Assembly (NCBI GenBank): GCA_964016885.1
Contig: OZ024744.1
Span: 28,586,108 to 28,650,107, forward strand
Length of the DNA stretch: 64,000 bases
Direction: 5' to 3'
Origin: Eledone cirrhosa
Taxonomy: Eukaryota > Mollusca > Cephalopoda > Octopoda > Eledonidae
Part shown: in pieces, positions 9,771 to 22,565 of the stretch
How the letters are laid out: each line of letters begins with the position of its first letter
Position numbering within the stretch: the stretch's first letter is position 1
Notes under the pieces: generated by a model
What the model saw: the letters and a program-made list of their open reading frames with translations, nothing else
The model's database searches: none
Told to the model about the DNA's origin: nothing
Translations under genes and position numbers: made by a program

Positions 9771-10804
9771 TGAAAATAACTATGCTTAATAATGAAATGA
9801 AAAGGCATGTTGTGATTGTGGCTTTGAAGGCTAAGCATGATGATTTAGAAATTTCTCGTTTTCTGAAAGTTGCAAGATCTTTTGTCCATAAGATTCGGTG
9901 GAGTTAGAGAAAGAAATGGAAGCATATTACCTGTATCAAAACGTAAAAAACACTTCAAACGCTCTGATTCTATCAGGACACTTAATTTATTCAGGGAGTT
10001 AAGCAAAACATTGATGACAATCCAGGAAAATCAATGAAGTCAATTGCAAAAAATGTTAGTGTGTTAGAAAAAGCAATCAGAAATGTTGTGCATGAAGACA
10101 TCAGATACAAATCTTACGTGGTGAGGAGAGGTCATTTCATGTCAGAAAAAACAAAAGAAAACCGTTTAATCAGATCCAAAAACTTTTGAATAAAATTAAA
10201 AATCCATCAGAAGATGGTGTGATTTGGTTGTGTCTCAGATGAGAGAAACATTGACCAGGACCAGAAAATTAACAGAAAAAATGACGGGTGGCTATGTGAA
10301 GGTCCTTCTGAGGTTCCAAGAGTAATGCACACAAAATCTCCTGCAAGTGTCATGATTTGGGGTGTTGTTCGCAATGAAGGTCATGGGATCTTCCTCACTT
10401 TTTTCCACAAGGTCTTAGGGTGAATGCTGCTGCATATATTGAGGTTCTGGATAAAGTTGTTAAGCCTTGGATCAACAGTGTATGCAATGGAAGGCCTTAT
10501 GTCTTTCAACAATATTCTGCACCATGATATAAGACTCAAATGACACAAGAATGGATGGTCAACAATTTGCCTGATCACATCACCCCCTTCTAATTCTCCA
10601 GATGTCAATCCACTGAACTACTATGTATGGGGCATCGTTGAGAAAAAGGTCAATGAACACCCCCATAGCACCAAAGATTCTTTGACAGCCGCAATAGTTC
10701 GAGTCATGTCCAATATAAACAAGGACCACTTAATCCGAGCTTGTAAACGATTTCAACCACACATAGAGGCAGTTATTGATGCCTATGGTGGTTTTATTGA
10801 ATGA
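9771..10804 (+). pseudogene. Tc1/mariner transposase, inactivated
   Basis: A cut-and-paste transposase relic that begins MKITMLNNEMKRHVVIVALK (helix-turn-helix region) and ends EAVIDAYGGFIE. Recognisable blocks are VSDERNIDQDQKINRKNDGW (first catalytic Asp), PASVMIWGVVRNEGHG, KDSLTAAIVRVM and SPDVNPLNYYVWGIVEKK (third acidic site region). The second acidic block, normally a QQD-type motif, reads QQYSAP here, so the catalytic Asp is lost. Several frameshifts and stops also break it. I did not see convincing terminal inverted repeats because AT microsatellites border both sides. Confidence 0.8.
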
Positions 10805-10924
10805 AATTATTAAATTGATAATTTAGCTTTATGTTTATGTTATTTTGATAAGAATACAGTTTTTTTCTGTTATATAAGCGTTTTTTTTAACCCTAAATCT
10901 GTCCTCAATACCGTCCGCACCCTG

Positions 10925-11030
10925 TATATATATATATATACACACACATATATATATATATATACACATATATATAAATATATATATTTGTGTTTGTATT
11001 TCTGTCAGTATATATATATATATATGTATG

Positions 11031-11069
<39 letters not shown>

Positions 11070-11470
11070 ATTTGTCATCTGTATATTCTAACATACATAT
11101 ATACGTATATACAAACTTCATATTGACTTGTAAAAAAGCATCTACATACAGATGCATGCATACCCAAACAGATTGAGACAAGCACACACCCAAACACACA
11201 CCCAAACACACACAGACACAAACAGACTCACAGATATACACACATACAAACCACTGATCTGACATATCTCCTTTTAGTGTCTTGTTGGTTTTGTTTTCTT
11301 AATACCACTTCTTATCTCGTCCTTTAGCACATGGCTATATAAGCTAAGACATTTAAGTAAGTTAAATGGCTTTAGGAAAATAATATATTTACACACATAC
11401 ATATAGGACTTACAGACGTATATATGTATATATTTATATATATACAAATATACATATATACATATATACA
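10925..11470. repeat. AT-rich microsatellite tract
   Basis: Several (AT)n and (ATAC)n runs (10925-10985, 11010-11068, 11400-11480) and a CA/CAAACA-rich block at 11180-11250. No gene. Confidence 0.85.
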
Positions 11471-11487
11471 TATATACATATTCGTGT

Positions 11488-11832
11488 GTGCATAGAACAA
11501 CAAAACCAGAAGTCAGATGTAGGCAGATAGTTAGTTCATTGTTTTACGATCGTTTCTGAAGGTCAATTGATCTATGGATATCGATGTATCGACTAGCATG
11601 GTAGTTGTCAAGTTACTACATATTTCTAGACTCGAAATCTCAGTGTTTCTGAGGAGGGCGGCCGATTGAACAGGGACTTTGAGACCGAAATAAGTCGTAA
11701 CTTAACCACTACCATACTAGTCGATACATCAATCAATCGATATAATATCCATCAATCAATCGACCCTCTGAAACGATCGTAAAACTGAACTAACTATCTT
11801 CCTACACCTGACTTCTGTTTTTATTGTTCTAT
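11488..11832. repeat. Imperfect 345-bp foldback
   Basis: The left arm (about 11488-11606: caaaaccagaagtcagatgt, then cgatcgtttctgaag, tatcgatgtatcgactag) is the inverted image of the right arm (about 11708-11832: ctagtcgatacatcaatc, ctgaaacgatcgta, ctgacttctgttttt). About 100 bases of unpaired centre include a 'ctgaggagggc' segment. No ORF. It resembles the other palindromes but shares no obvious sequence with them. Confidence 0.75.
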
Positions 11833-12022
11833 ACATACATACATATATGTAAATAATTCTGTAACTCGGACGAATATTCTTCGAGATTAACGTAGGCGGT
11901 GATCACCTACCACCGGTCACTGAACCTCGCTGAAACATTCCTACCAGATATATTGAGTTTAACAAGGTTATCAGCCTCACCACAACCTGGTGGGTTACTA
12001 TATATAAATATATATATATATA

Positions 12023-12023
12023 T

Positions 12024-12089
<66 letters not shown>
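12023..12089. repeat. (GA)n microsatellite
   Basis: About 60 bases of GA repeat after an (AT)n run at 12000-12025. Confidence 0.95.
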
Positions 12090-12093
<4 letters not shown>

Positions 12094-12518
12094 ATACGAT
12101 TCGGGGATGTTCTATTCGGAGATGTTCTAATTTCTATGTCAAGGGCCATCGAATCAAATATTTTTTCTATATTTTCTCTGTTTGTGTATGCCATAATTCC
12201 TTAATTAATTATGCAATCCACACCTGATGATATCCCCAGGATCTTATTGAAATATATATACAGTGTTTTTTGCAAAATAAAACTTTAAAGGAACATCACC
12301 AGTCTGGACTCCTATTATTTTAATCAATCTAATATTTAACTCTGTTCCTGCACGAGCCACAGGATCCAATACAAACGATGGGTGAGTTGCTTTTCCTGCT
12401 ATTAAATAATGGTTAACTAAACGGAATGAGCAGTTCTATCTAGTGGTGAATCACAAAACATATATAAATATATATACAATATATTAACAAATGGAAACTA
12501 TATTTATAAAACCATATT

Positions 12519-12584
12519 TATTTTATTATACATATTTCAAGGGCCACCAAGGCAAATTATGGTGCGCTTTCATCAGATAAAATA
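12519..12584 (-). ncRNA. Hammerhead ribozyme motif, PLE type, left arm
   Basis: Minus strand: stem I tattttat / ataaaata (8 pairs), core CTGATGA, stem II about gcgcacc / ggtggcc, core GAAA, a minimal self-complementary stem III 'tatgtata' that ends in the cleavage site triplet ATA. All core residues are present. Confidence 0.75.
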
Positions 12585-12733
12585 CAGATTTGTTCCACAA
12601 ATAAATATTGACATACCCGAAAAAAATACAAACTTAATGGTTGGAGCTTCCTGGATATCCAGGAAGCTCCAACCGTTAAGGTTGTCTTTTTTCAGGGTGT
12701 ATCAATATTTATTTATAAAACTAATCTGTATTG

Positions 12734-12799
12734 TATTTTATCTGATGAAAGCGCACCATAATTTGCCTTGGTGGCCCTTGAAATATGTATAATAAAATA
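12734..12799 (+). ncRNA. Hammerhead ribozyme motif, PLE type, right arm
   Basis: Stem I tattttat (12734-12741) with ataaaata (12792-12799), CTGATGA at 12742-12748, GAAA at 12780-12783 and 'tatgtata' at 12784-12791. Inverted copy of the motif in the left arm; the two GU pairs of the 50.9-kb copy are AU pairs here, so pairing is kept. Confidence 0.78.
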
Positions 12800-12939
12800 A
12801 ATATGGTTTTATAAATATAGTTTCCATTTGTTAATATATTGTATATTTACTCCAATAATTTGTTGAGTGCTTTATATCAGTTATAAAAATATTTTTAAGC
12901 TTGTATCCCAACAAATTAAATATAACCTCTGCATAAATA

Positions 12940-13270
12940 TATATATATATAGAAAGATGGATAGATAGATACAAACATATATATACATACATACATACAT
13001 GCACACACATAATTATATATATATATATTTCTATAATAAAATGGATATACATATACTCTACTAACACACTTAATACTTTTTTGACAGCGGTTGTCACCCG
13101 ACTTACAACGGAATCCGTTATATATACATACATAGATATACACACAGACGCGCACACACGAACCCACACATGCATACATATATATATATATATATACATT
13201 TATATATACGTACATATACATACATACATACACACGCAGATACGCACACTCACATACACATATATATACA
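12940..13270. repeat. AT/ATAC-rich microsatellite tract
   Basis: Short (AT)n, GATA, CATA and CACA runs interleaved with unique AT-rich sequence. No gene. Confidence 0.8.
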
Positions 13271-13401
13271 AACACTACTACTAACCAAATAAACTCGCAT
13301 AATATATATTGTAAGTATAGCAAGACTCAGGCTGGAATTGGTAGGCTGGCAGTGTTTAACGTGTTAATGCTAATACTTAATGTTTCATATATCTGTGAAG
13401 A

Positions 13402-13892
13402 GAGGCAGCTTTACTCTGTCTGGTGGCTATGGTGAAAGAGGTAATATGGTGGACAATGTTAAAAGCACTGAGGGCAAACACCTTCCTCTCTGGACAACAA
13501 CTCATCCCCTTCATCAAATACCACTTCAGAAGGAAGGTGAAAGTGGAGAGTGAGGTGCTACACCCCAGTAAATTCGCTGAAAGGTGGGTGAATGTGGCAA
13601 AAATAGCCCGTGTGAATGGGCCTTCTCTGTATATAAACTTGTCGGTTCAAGAAGACAAAAGGGGGAAGACGGGAACACCTACAAAACGCGCTCCTGGTTT
13701 TGAGGGTTTTTCTCTCTATGGGGTGTAAAACATCCCTGCAGTAACGTGCCTCCCTAATGGGGACTTCGATTGTTTAACATTTATATTGCTATAACCTCTT
13801 TACCCGATTTTATGTAAAACCCCCGCCTTCACGTCTGGTAATGTCCCATTTCTGTGTGCCCTGGTGGCAAATAAAGAAATCTATCTGCGAAG
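13402..13892 (+). pseudogene. Tx1-like element, 5'-truncated 3' end
   Basis: From about 13423 the frame reads MAMVKEVIWWTMLKALRANT, matching the last ORF2 residues of the full copies (VAMAKEIVWWTRLKGLKTST), and stays open to 13728, past the usual end, with an extra Lys/Arg-rich tail. The following 3' UTR has the 'ctccctaatggggact' block and ends 'ggcaaataaagaaatc', without an (ATT)n tail. A dead-on-arrival insertion. Confidence 0.8.
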
Positions 13893-14715
13893 CAAAGCTG
13901 AAGTAGAACACAGACTGACAAATATTTTATTAAATGTGGGTTGTCCTCTTTGGGAATAGTTACATACACCACTAAAACAGAATCCAAGAATTTGGAATGG
14001 GAGTAGTTTTAGAAATTGACGGTTTTTTATTTTACTTTTTACTTTTTATTTTTAAATTTCTATTTTATTTATTCGTTCTTTTTTATGTTCTTTTTTTGTT
14101 TGTTGTTTTAGTTCTTTAGTTTATTTTTTTATTTTTTTATTTTTTAAATATCAAAATTATTTAAGCAAGTATAATTCTTTCTTGTAAATAGTCTGAAATG
14201 AAAATAAAGTTTCTTTTAAATGAAATAATAATTATGAAATGTTGAAATGTTTAGAAATGTTGAAAATTAATTTTCCATATGCTTTGCTGAGCCTCTACTT
14301 TTGTTTTAGTTGTTTTTGTTGTTTATATTTTTGTTTTCTTCATTTTCAGACTTTTTCTTTTCCTTTTTCTTTTTTGAAATGTTTATGTTGTTCTTAATTG
14401 TATAGTCTTCCTTTACTACTTTCAGTCACAAGACTGCGGCCATTCTGGGATACCACTTTGAAGAGATTTAGTCGATCATATTGACACCAGTACATATTTT
14501 ATGGATTTCTTTTATGTTGAACCAGTGATTTACACATCTACACACACGGCCCATATCCCCAAGCACCCCGCAAACAGCCCTCCATATAATATATATATAT
14601 ACTGTAAGTGATTCAGTAAAAATACTGGTGGTGGTGCCAAAATGAGCACTTGATGCTCAAGCAGAGTAAATATAAGAAAAAGCGATGAAATTTTGTTTAC
14701 ATGTATTGATGTTTT
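13893..14715. other. AT-rich spacer
   Basis: T-rich low-complexity sequence at about 14020-14160 and 14290-14380; no gene or recognisable element. Confidence 0.5.
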
Positions 14716-14945
14716 ATTATTACGTATCGACCCGTGTAGGGGGTGGATTGGCAGTATCGGTAGAGGGTCGGATGCCATGCTTTGCAGCATAGAGTTATGG
14801 CCCTTTATGATCTGAGTTCAAATCCCGCCGAGGTTAACTTTGCCTTTCATCCTTACGGGGTCGATAAAATAAAGTACCAGTAATATACTGGGATAATTGC
14901 TGGCCTTGTGCCAAAAGTAGAAACAATTATTATGTATCGACCTGT
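14716..14945 (+). mobile_element. Full-length SINE with target-site duplication
   Basis: Starts 'gggggtggattggcagtatc', carries the B-box-like 'gagttcaaatcccgccgagg', the conserved 'cggggtcgataaaataaagt' block and the 'ggccttgtgccaaaagtaga' end. The flanks attattacgtatcgacccgt (14716-14735) and attattatgtatcgacctgt (14926-14945) match at 18 of 20 positions, a target-site duplication. Transcription would be by RNA polymerase III and mobilisation by a LINE. Confidence 0.88.
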
Positions 14946-15401
14946 TATGCTCGTTTCGCAGGTGAGTAGCTCAAGATTATCCATCAACGTTATGGTCCCG
15001 ACTCCAGCATTAGTCTGCTCATCAGACTGGAGTTTCAACAAAAAGAAATGAGAGATTTTGTGGTTTTAATCTAAAACAATTGATCACAAGGGGGCGGTCT
15101 AACTGAGGCTGTAAAGGATTAAGTATCTTGCCTAAGGTATAAAGCAATACCATAGGAGTGAACGCCTTAACCACACAGTTATGCCTTCGCCTTGTGTTTA
15201 TTTAACTTTCTTTTTTGTCTTGTTTGTTTGTTTGTTCTGTTTTGCTTTAGATTTTGTTCAACCCAAAACACACCACGCCACCCCACCTAAATCTCGCCCT
15301 ACCATTCCTACCCCAGATTTCTCTTAATGGAATCACAATAGGCTGCCACCTGCTTAGAATTATACAATTATAGAATTAGAAGTTAATTAATTTACCCCTT
15401 A
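14946..15401. other. Unassigned spacer
   Basis: A 'ttgtttgtttgttc' run near 15220-15240; otherwise no gene or element recognised. Confidence 0.4.
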
Positions 15402-15699
<298 letters not shown>

Positions 15700-15953
15700 T
15701 ATATAATTCTGTCCAATTTGGTCCACAACGTAAAAGTATTATTTACCTCCTTCAATACACTGCAAAGTATACATATGTGCGTGTGTTGGAACTCCGTCGA
15801 TCCAGACGATGAATGCACCTGTTAATATAATCAACAGAACATACCTCTACCATTACCTCTACAACCACTACCACTACCACCACCACTACCATCACTACTA
15901 CCTCCAGATGAAAAAAAAAATGTGACGAGATAAATCATTCCTAAAAGGTCGCA

Positions 15954-16491
15954 GAAAGTTGTCGAACGTGTACATAGCGTCCGTCATGTCCTGATCAAGT
16001 CTAACTGCACTGATACATTTAATCTTTCGCTTTTTGTGGAAGAGACAGGTTCACATGGTCATGGAGTCCATTTGCTGTCAACACCCGCTACGGAGATACC
16101 GTGGCTGAGGTTATGACATGTCCAACTTTTAGTTGGGTCAAACAATATCCAAGGAGGTGCGCGAGGAAATTGGAATATCTTCAAGTCCTCAGCCCTGAGC
16201 CAATCGGGCAGTATGATCGGTGGAAACTCCACCTCGGGGTTCTATATAGGTTTAATGGCGGATAAAAGCGACGATATTCTTGGGAAAAATGTGGGCATCT
16301 ACGGTAATCAACTAACCACTCTTTTCCGTAGAACTTTCAATTCGGGGACACATGGATAACATCCAGAAATTCCTGACCTGGCGCTGCTACTGAGAATCAT
16401 TGCCAGTTTGAGGTAATCTCTACAGGCATGGAAGAGCCGTTAGCCGGGTCTGTCCAAGATGCGCGCAGGACGATCAAACCTGTCATAATCA
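15954..16491 (+). pseudogene. Decayed Tx1-like ORF2 3' segment
   Basis: Scattered blocks match the C-terminal third of ORF2 in the full copies: 'tcgctttttgtggaag', 'tgctgtcaacacccgctac', 'atcggtggaaactccacct', 'aactttc...ggggac' and 'tctacaggcatgg', in the correct order. Reading frame is lost throughout, and a part is missing after about 16110. It passes into the (ATC)n tract at its 3' end. Confidence 0.75.
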
Positions 16492-16718
16492 TCACCATCA
16501 TCTTTATCACCATCATGAACACCATCATCATCGCCAATAACTTCATCACCACCGTTATCATTTCCACCATCACCATTGCAATCACACACATCTTTATCCT
16601 CATCATCAATAACATCATGACCATCATCATCAACAAAACTAACATCATCATCACCACCACCATCATCATCATCATCACCACTACCACCACCACCATCATC
16701 ATCATCATCACCACCACC

Positions 16719-16776
<58 letters not shown>

Positions 16777-16789
16777 CCATCATCATAAA

Positions 16790-16827
<38 letters not shown>

Positions 16828-16925
16828 CCATCATCATAAACATCATCATCATCATCATCATCATCACCATCAAGGCAACATTATCATCAACACCATCACC
16901 AGCACCACCACCATCATCACCATAA
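16491..16925. repeat. (ATC)n/(ACC)n microsatellite tract
   Basis: More than 400 bases of imperfect ATC and ACC triplets; open on several frames (Met, Ile, Thr, Val runs) but not coding. Confidence 0.95.
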
Positions 16926-16946
16926 TCATGAACAACAACACCATGG

Positions 16947-19900
16947 TTATTATTATTATTATTATTTTTCTTTGAGTCTCAGTCATTGATGTTGGTTAAC
17001 TGGAAAGTTTGTTGAAATGAACATCAAGCCACTACCTGCAGCCTCAGATATTCAGGACGTATCGGAGGGTTCTTGCTGTTCCCAGCAAGCATGCCTTTTG
17101 AAGTGTTCCAAAAAGCGGAACGGGACCAATCTTCTTTAACCATCCCTGGAAACTCTTTGAGATAGTACCTAGTGCGCCTATGACAATCGGGACCACTTTG
17201 ACCTCATGGCAGTTCCAAATCCTTTTTACCTCCCACTTTAAGTCCTGGTATCGGTTAATTTTCTCCCTCTCCTTCTCTTGCACTCTCGTGTCGAATGAAC
17301 AGGCCACATCCACAATCAGGCACGATCTTTTTTCCTTGTCCAAAACCACCAGGTCATGTCTTATTGTGTTCCAGTTTCTTGTCCGTCTGTATCCTAAAAT
17401 CCCACAGCACCTTCACCTGATCGTTCTCCATCACCGCCTCTGGCTTATGCTCATACCACTTCTCAGAATGTGGTAAATTGTTTACTTTGCATAGGTGCCA
17501 GTGGATCACCCTGCCCATCACATCATGTCTCCAGCCTTTATAGTGAGCCCGGCTAGGTGTTTACACTCGGATACAATGCGAGCCACAGTCTCCTCTCTCT
17601 CTCTCCACATATCCTGCACAGTGGGCTAGCCCCCTCCTTGTAAATATGGTGTTTCACCCACTTCGTTTTGAGGGCCTGCTCTTGCGCAGCTGTAGCATCC
17701 CTTCTGTAGCCTATGCAAGGTCTCCTCTTTTCAACCTGTTCCATGTATATGGATCTCTAAATTCAGTTTTCTCAAAGAAGGTACTATGAAGGGATTTTTC
17801 ATGAAAGTTTCTCTTCCTCCTTGGACATCCCCTGGCCTATTGTCCCCTCCTTCAGTACAATTCTGAACATTGGCTCCCTACTGTCAGTCATGTATTTGTG
17901 TAGGTTGTTTTTCTCCATCTGAACACAGTCCTCTATGCTGATAAGACCTCTTCCACCTTCAGATCTCCTTAAGTGGAGTCTATTGACATCACTCCTCTTG
18001 TGGAACATATTGTAGATAGTCAATAGCTTCCTAGTCTTCCTATCCATTTCTTTTTGTTCAGCAACATTCCATCTCAGAATTCCCGCACTCTATCTAATAA
18101 TAGACACAGCTCGGGAATTTATTGCACTTATGGCATTCCTACTGTTCAGATGTGACTTCAATACGCTCCTTACTCTCCGAATGTATTCCTTCATTTTTTT
18201 GTTCTTGATGTCATCAGCCTCCAGAACACTTAATATCTGAATCCTTCTTCAGTGTCAATTTCCTTTATCATCTCACCTGTTGGTACCCGGATTACGTTGC
18301 TTCTGCTCAATTTACCTCTCCTTATCACTAGTACTCCACACTTACTAATACCAAATTGCATACATATATCATTGCGGGAAAATACGGACAGTGTCAACAA
18401 GCACATCCAACTCCTTCTCACTCTTCCCGAAGAGCTTAAGATCATTCCATGAAGAGGAGGCGATTGATCGTAAGCTCTCCCTTTCCCAACCTGTATCCTG
18501 CTCTCACCTTTCGCAGTATAATGGTCAGGGTATCAGGGCAAGGACAAACAACAGGGGGGACAAACTATCTCCCTGGAAGATACCTCTCTTGATCTTCACG
18601 CTTCCCAAGGATTCTCCACCCCATGTTAACTCTGTTTTCCAGGACTTCATACTTTTGCTCAACAACTGTCAGATGTTATCTGCCACCTTGAAGATCTCTA
18701 GGCTTTTGGTTATCCAAGAATGAGGTACCATGTCCATTGCCTTTTTGTAGTCTATCCATCCGATGGCAAGACCAGTCTCCTCTTACAATTCCTCATTACC
18801 ATCTTATCAATAAGTAACTGGTCCTTTGTACCACGGGACTTCTTTCGGCATCCTTTCTGTTCGTCCGGTAACAAGTTGTTTGTGTGGAGGTGATGGTAGA
18901 TTTCCTCAGATACAATGCTTGTCAACAGTTTCCACATTACGGACAGACATGTGATAGGTCTATAGTTGGTAACATCATTACCCTTGATTCGGTCTTTCAT
19001 TACCAGAACTGTGGTACCTTTTGTCAACCACTCTGGTACCTCACCTGACATCAAGCAGTCATTGAACATGGCTGTCACTTTTGGGTGGAGGGATGTTATG
19101 TTTTTAATCCAATACCCTTGCACACCATCTGGGCCTGGTGATTTCCAGTTGGTTAGTTTTCTGGCCTGCCTTTTAATAGTTTCAACTGTGATACTCAAAT
19201 CAGTTTGTTGGTGTGCCTGTTCACTAATCTTCTTTTGTACTGTCCCAATCCACACTGCCTGATCATTATGTTCAACATCCTGCTCCCATATTCCTCTCCA
19301 GAATATCTTAGTCTGTTCCGCCTCAGGGATCAAGTTGTTGCTTCTTTCTTTCCCTTCAAGCTCTCCAAACAACATCTTCTGGTTGTTGTCAAACATGCGG
19401 TTCTGTCTATACTGACTGACTCTGCTCTCATATCGCCTAATCTTTGTACTATTTGCTACAATGCGTTGCTTCAGTTCCTCTATGATAATATTTAGCATTT
19501 TCCTCCTAGTTTTGTACTTTATTTCCAACTTATTTTTAATGTCTAAGTTTTGTATTGTTCCATTCAGTAGGGACTCAAGCTTTCCAATGTCATTTCTCAT
19601 TTCCCTGATTTGACCATTCAGTCGTTTCTTCCAACAAGGTTCTGATCTTTCTTGTTTGTTGTTTCCTCAAGTATTTATGTCAAGTAATTTTCTCACCGCA
19701 TTTGCTGTTGCTTTGAGGATATTGTTGCACTGCTGAAGGCTCCTCGCCTCAAGGTATGGGATGACTTTGTTTACCTTAGCTATTGTTTCTTTTAACTTTT
19801 TCCTGTCTACAAATCATAGGTTCATATGTTTCCCACGATCATTGTTCATTTCATCTACCATTAAGTTTAGGATATCAACCAAATCTTGTCCTAGCCCTTC

Positions 19901-20325
19901 AGCATTCATTTCCTCAATGGCCGTATCTTTGTTCCAGGTCTTATTTATTTCAGCATTCAGATCATTGTCTACTTCGGATGGTGCCTCCGTTCTCTCAACC
20001 TCTTCACCTTCATTTCCCACTGGCTCGTTTGCCTGGCATACTCCACTCTCCATTTCCAATCTAATCTCTCTGCTCAGTTCCTTCAGTTCCAGCTCGCTTA
20101 TCCACCCATTAGTTCTTATTACCCGAGCCTGCCCGGCCAATTTTTGTTCATCTAATTTAAATAGACCCATCTCGTTCCAGATGTTATGCATCCGTTTCCT
20201 ATAGCCTTTTTCCTTGGGGATACTCGTCAGGTAACATTACATAACAATTCTATTCAATTATTTCGTCCAGTTGGTTCTGGTCCCTTTCCTTCTTCTTCTA
20301 CCTCCAACACCAGCAGTATTTGGAT
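16947..20325 (-). pseudogene. R4/Dong-like non-LTR retrotransposon copy A, decayed
   Basis: Minus-strand copy of the element at 32.2-35.7 kb, ending 3' in an (ATT)n run at 16947-16967. Reading from its 5' side: GWISELELKELSREIRLEM (20100), a long open stretch to 18752 with KLTNWKSPGPDGVQGYWIK and VTNYRPITCLSVMWKLL (RT), then a YRKAFDM-type motif A block broken by deletion near 18750, fragments of motif B and C, the LHLRRSEGGRGLISIEDC block, and the nuclease region DKEKRSCLIVDVACSFDT near 17300. Many frameshifts and stops make it inactive. Homology to copy B stops at about 20325, so the 5' end is truncated where (ATT)n begins. Confidence 0.85.
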
Positions 20326-20327
20326 GA

Positions 20328-20329
20328 TG

Positions 20330-20368
<39 letters not shown>
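20328..20368. repeat. (ATT)n at 5' junction of Tx1-like copy 2
   Basis: About 40 bases of ATT between R4/Dong-like copy A and the 'ggcgacctacgtagtaaatc' start of copy 2. Confidence 0.93.
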
Positions 20369-20575
20369 GGCGACCTACGTAGTAAATCGTATCATCGTGA
20401 GCTCCGCAAAGGTTTGTTATTTCCGTTTGTTAAAAATTGTCATTTATGGAAAATTTTATTGTTAACTGTTTATAAGCGCACATACATTGTTTTCCGAAAA
20501 GGACACCCAAAAAGATTGGGGCCTTGTGCCCAAAATTTAAACTTTTATTATTATCAAAAATTTCTTTGAAAAAAA

Positions 20576-22565
20576 ATGGCTAATTCACCTCTGCACCAAG
20601 CAGCTGAAAGCCTTCCTCACAAATTAACACCTCACACCGACACCACCATTGTAAATGTTACTACATTTGCCAACACAAAAACAAATATAAGCAGTAGCAA
20701 TATTTTAAATTTGTCTCAGGCAGACATTCATTTCCCGCCATTACCAATGACTGCAGGTGTTAAAGCCTCCACCACCACCACCACCGCGGCACCCCCCCCC
20801 CCCCCACCACCGCGACAACAGAAACAAAAGAAGAAAAAATAAATTAACTCGTGATGTCGAAATGAAATCAAGCAAAATGGACTCTTCCCCACCAAAGACG
20901 ACTGACGTCACCACCACCACAACTGAAACTAAAATTAATATTAACGATAGCAACAACAACAACAATGACATTATAACCCCCCCCCCCTCAGTTTCGCCAG
21001 AGTAGCAAAACAATTCGAAGCATTTACCGTAACTCAGGAAGATTTAGAAAATGCCAAACAAATGGTAAAGAAAGATGGGTACAGGGTCAGCCTCACCCCC
21101 CCACCTAATAAAATGGAGCATCGGCGCCTATGCACCGTGTCTTATAGAACAATAAATGTAAAATCGCGCCGAGTGGAACGGGCATCCGAGTCCCAAATCC
21201 AAAAAGCTTTGGGACATGTGTGGGCAAGAAAAACCCACATCAGACGTGGGAAAAAGTAAGGAACCGTGGACGTGTTCTTTGAAACACCAGAGGAGGCTAG
21301 AGAACACTCCATGGCCTCATTAAAAAGAGACGACTTCACACTCGTCCCAAGCTATTGTGGCCAGAGACTCGTAAAGATCAGGGTGACCCACGTTCCACCG
21401 GCCATCGAAATTCCCTGGCTAATAGCGGCCGTCCTCGCCGGCATCGAAGCCAACACGAAAATAATAGCAATAGCAAAAGAAAAGCAGGAAAACTGGTCCG
21501 GATCTGGGACGGAGCTCCTGATCCAAGCGGACCAAAAAAGCATTGAGGAGATCCCAGAGGTAATAGACCTCACTGACGGCAGCCACCTCACGGTAATTGT
21601 CGAGGGCAGAAGACCTAGGTGTGTCGTTTGTGGTGAAGGAACCCACCTAAGGGCTTTCTGCCCTCAGGCTAAAAGGTTGAGGCCACCTCTCCTACCCACC
21701 CCAGTGACACAACCATCAACACCACCAGTAGCAGAGATGGCAGCAACAACTGTAGCAGCAACAACAGAAGCAACTATAACAGCAACAACCCCAGCAACAG
21801 TAGCAAAACCAACACCACCACCACCACCACCAGCAAAACCAACACCACCACCACCCAACGTTTCAGAACTAGCACCAGCGCCTACACCATCCACCACGCC
21901 ACAACCAAAACTAACGGCTGTGGAGGATTTTCCACTCCCCGGCCTATCACAACTGGAGACAGATTGTGACGACGAGGAGTGGGAAACGATATCCGGAAAA
22001 AAAAAAAAGAAACCAACAAAGAAAAAAATCTCTTCCTTCCCCCTCCAAAAACAAAATACAGAGGGAAACAAATAAATTAAGAAACAAAAAAGTTAGGACA
22101 GATATGCCACCATCCACACCAGCATCACCAACCCCATCAACCCAAACACCAACACCATCACCATCATTAACCCCAACACCACCATCACCTACACCACAAA
22201 AGTCACCAAAATGCGAAACAGAAACAAACCCACAACAAACGCAAACAAAACAAAACAACGAAAACGATACACACTACACAGCATTAAATTTGAACAACAA
22301 GCAATTATTACACTACATCCAACACAACACCAGCATCACAGAAAAAGACTACACAACATCCCCAAAATTCACACCACCTCCACACATACAAATCACTCGC
22401 ATCACACAGAAAACGTACATGACACTAAAACAAAAATTCCCCAAAGACATCGGAGACTTCCGACAAGCACTCTCCAGGAGGATTTATAAGGACATCCTTC
22501 CTGAGGAGGCCACAAGCAGTGAAAAGGATGGAAAAACCGTCCTTCCCCTACGAGAAGTAAGGTAA
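20576..22565 (+). pseudogene. ORF1 of copy 2, several frame breaks
   Basis: Starts MANSPLHQAAESLPHKLT. The frame breaks in the poly-C and A-rich region 20790-20845 and again near 20985, is regained at about 21000, and meets a nonsense codon at 21257-21259 (TAA where copy 3 has TAT). The region 21266-22075 has LVPSYCGQRLVKIRVTHVPP and the knuckle CVVCGEGTHLRAFC (about 21618-21660), then a Thr/Pro-rich linker. A further frame change near 22075 leads to the C-terminal block ending LPLREVR at 22565. The change near 22075 is also present in copy 3. Role by family: RNA-binding partner of ORF2. Confidence 0.8.

Larger units (their letters stand above)
12472..12846. repeat. 375-bp palindrome with two inverted hammerhead modules
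   Basis: The arms pair from atatacaat (12472) to attgtatat (12846) with few mismatches and meet at 'gcttcctggatatccaggaagc' near 12657, a perfect centre. Each arm carries a hammerhead motif pointing outward. No ORF. Layout is the same as the palindrome at 46081-46455. Confidence 0.9.

Noticed and set aside
12226..12270. Hammerhead motif at 12226
   Set aside because: CTGATGA and GAAA occur and a short acac/gtgt pairing is possible, but stem II is poor and the cleavage triplet does not line up.
16397..16925. Long Met/Val and Ile/Thr frames
   Set aside because: Frames arise from (ATC)n/(ACC)n triplets on both strands.
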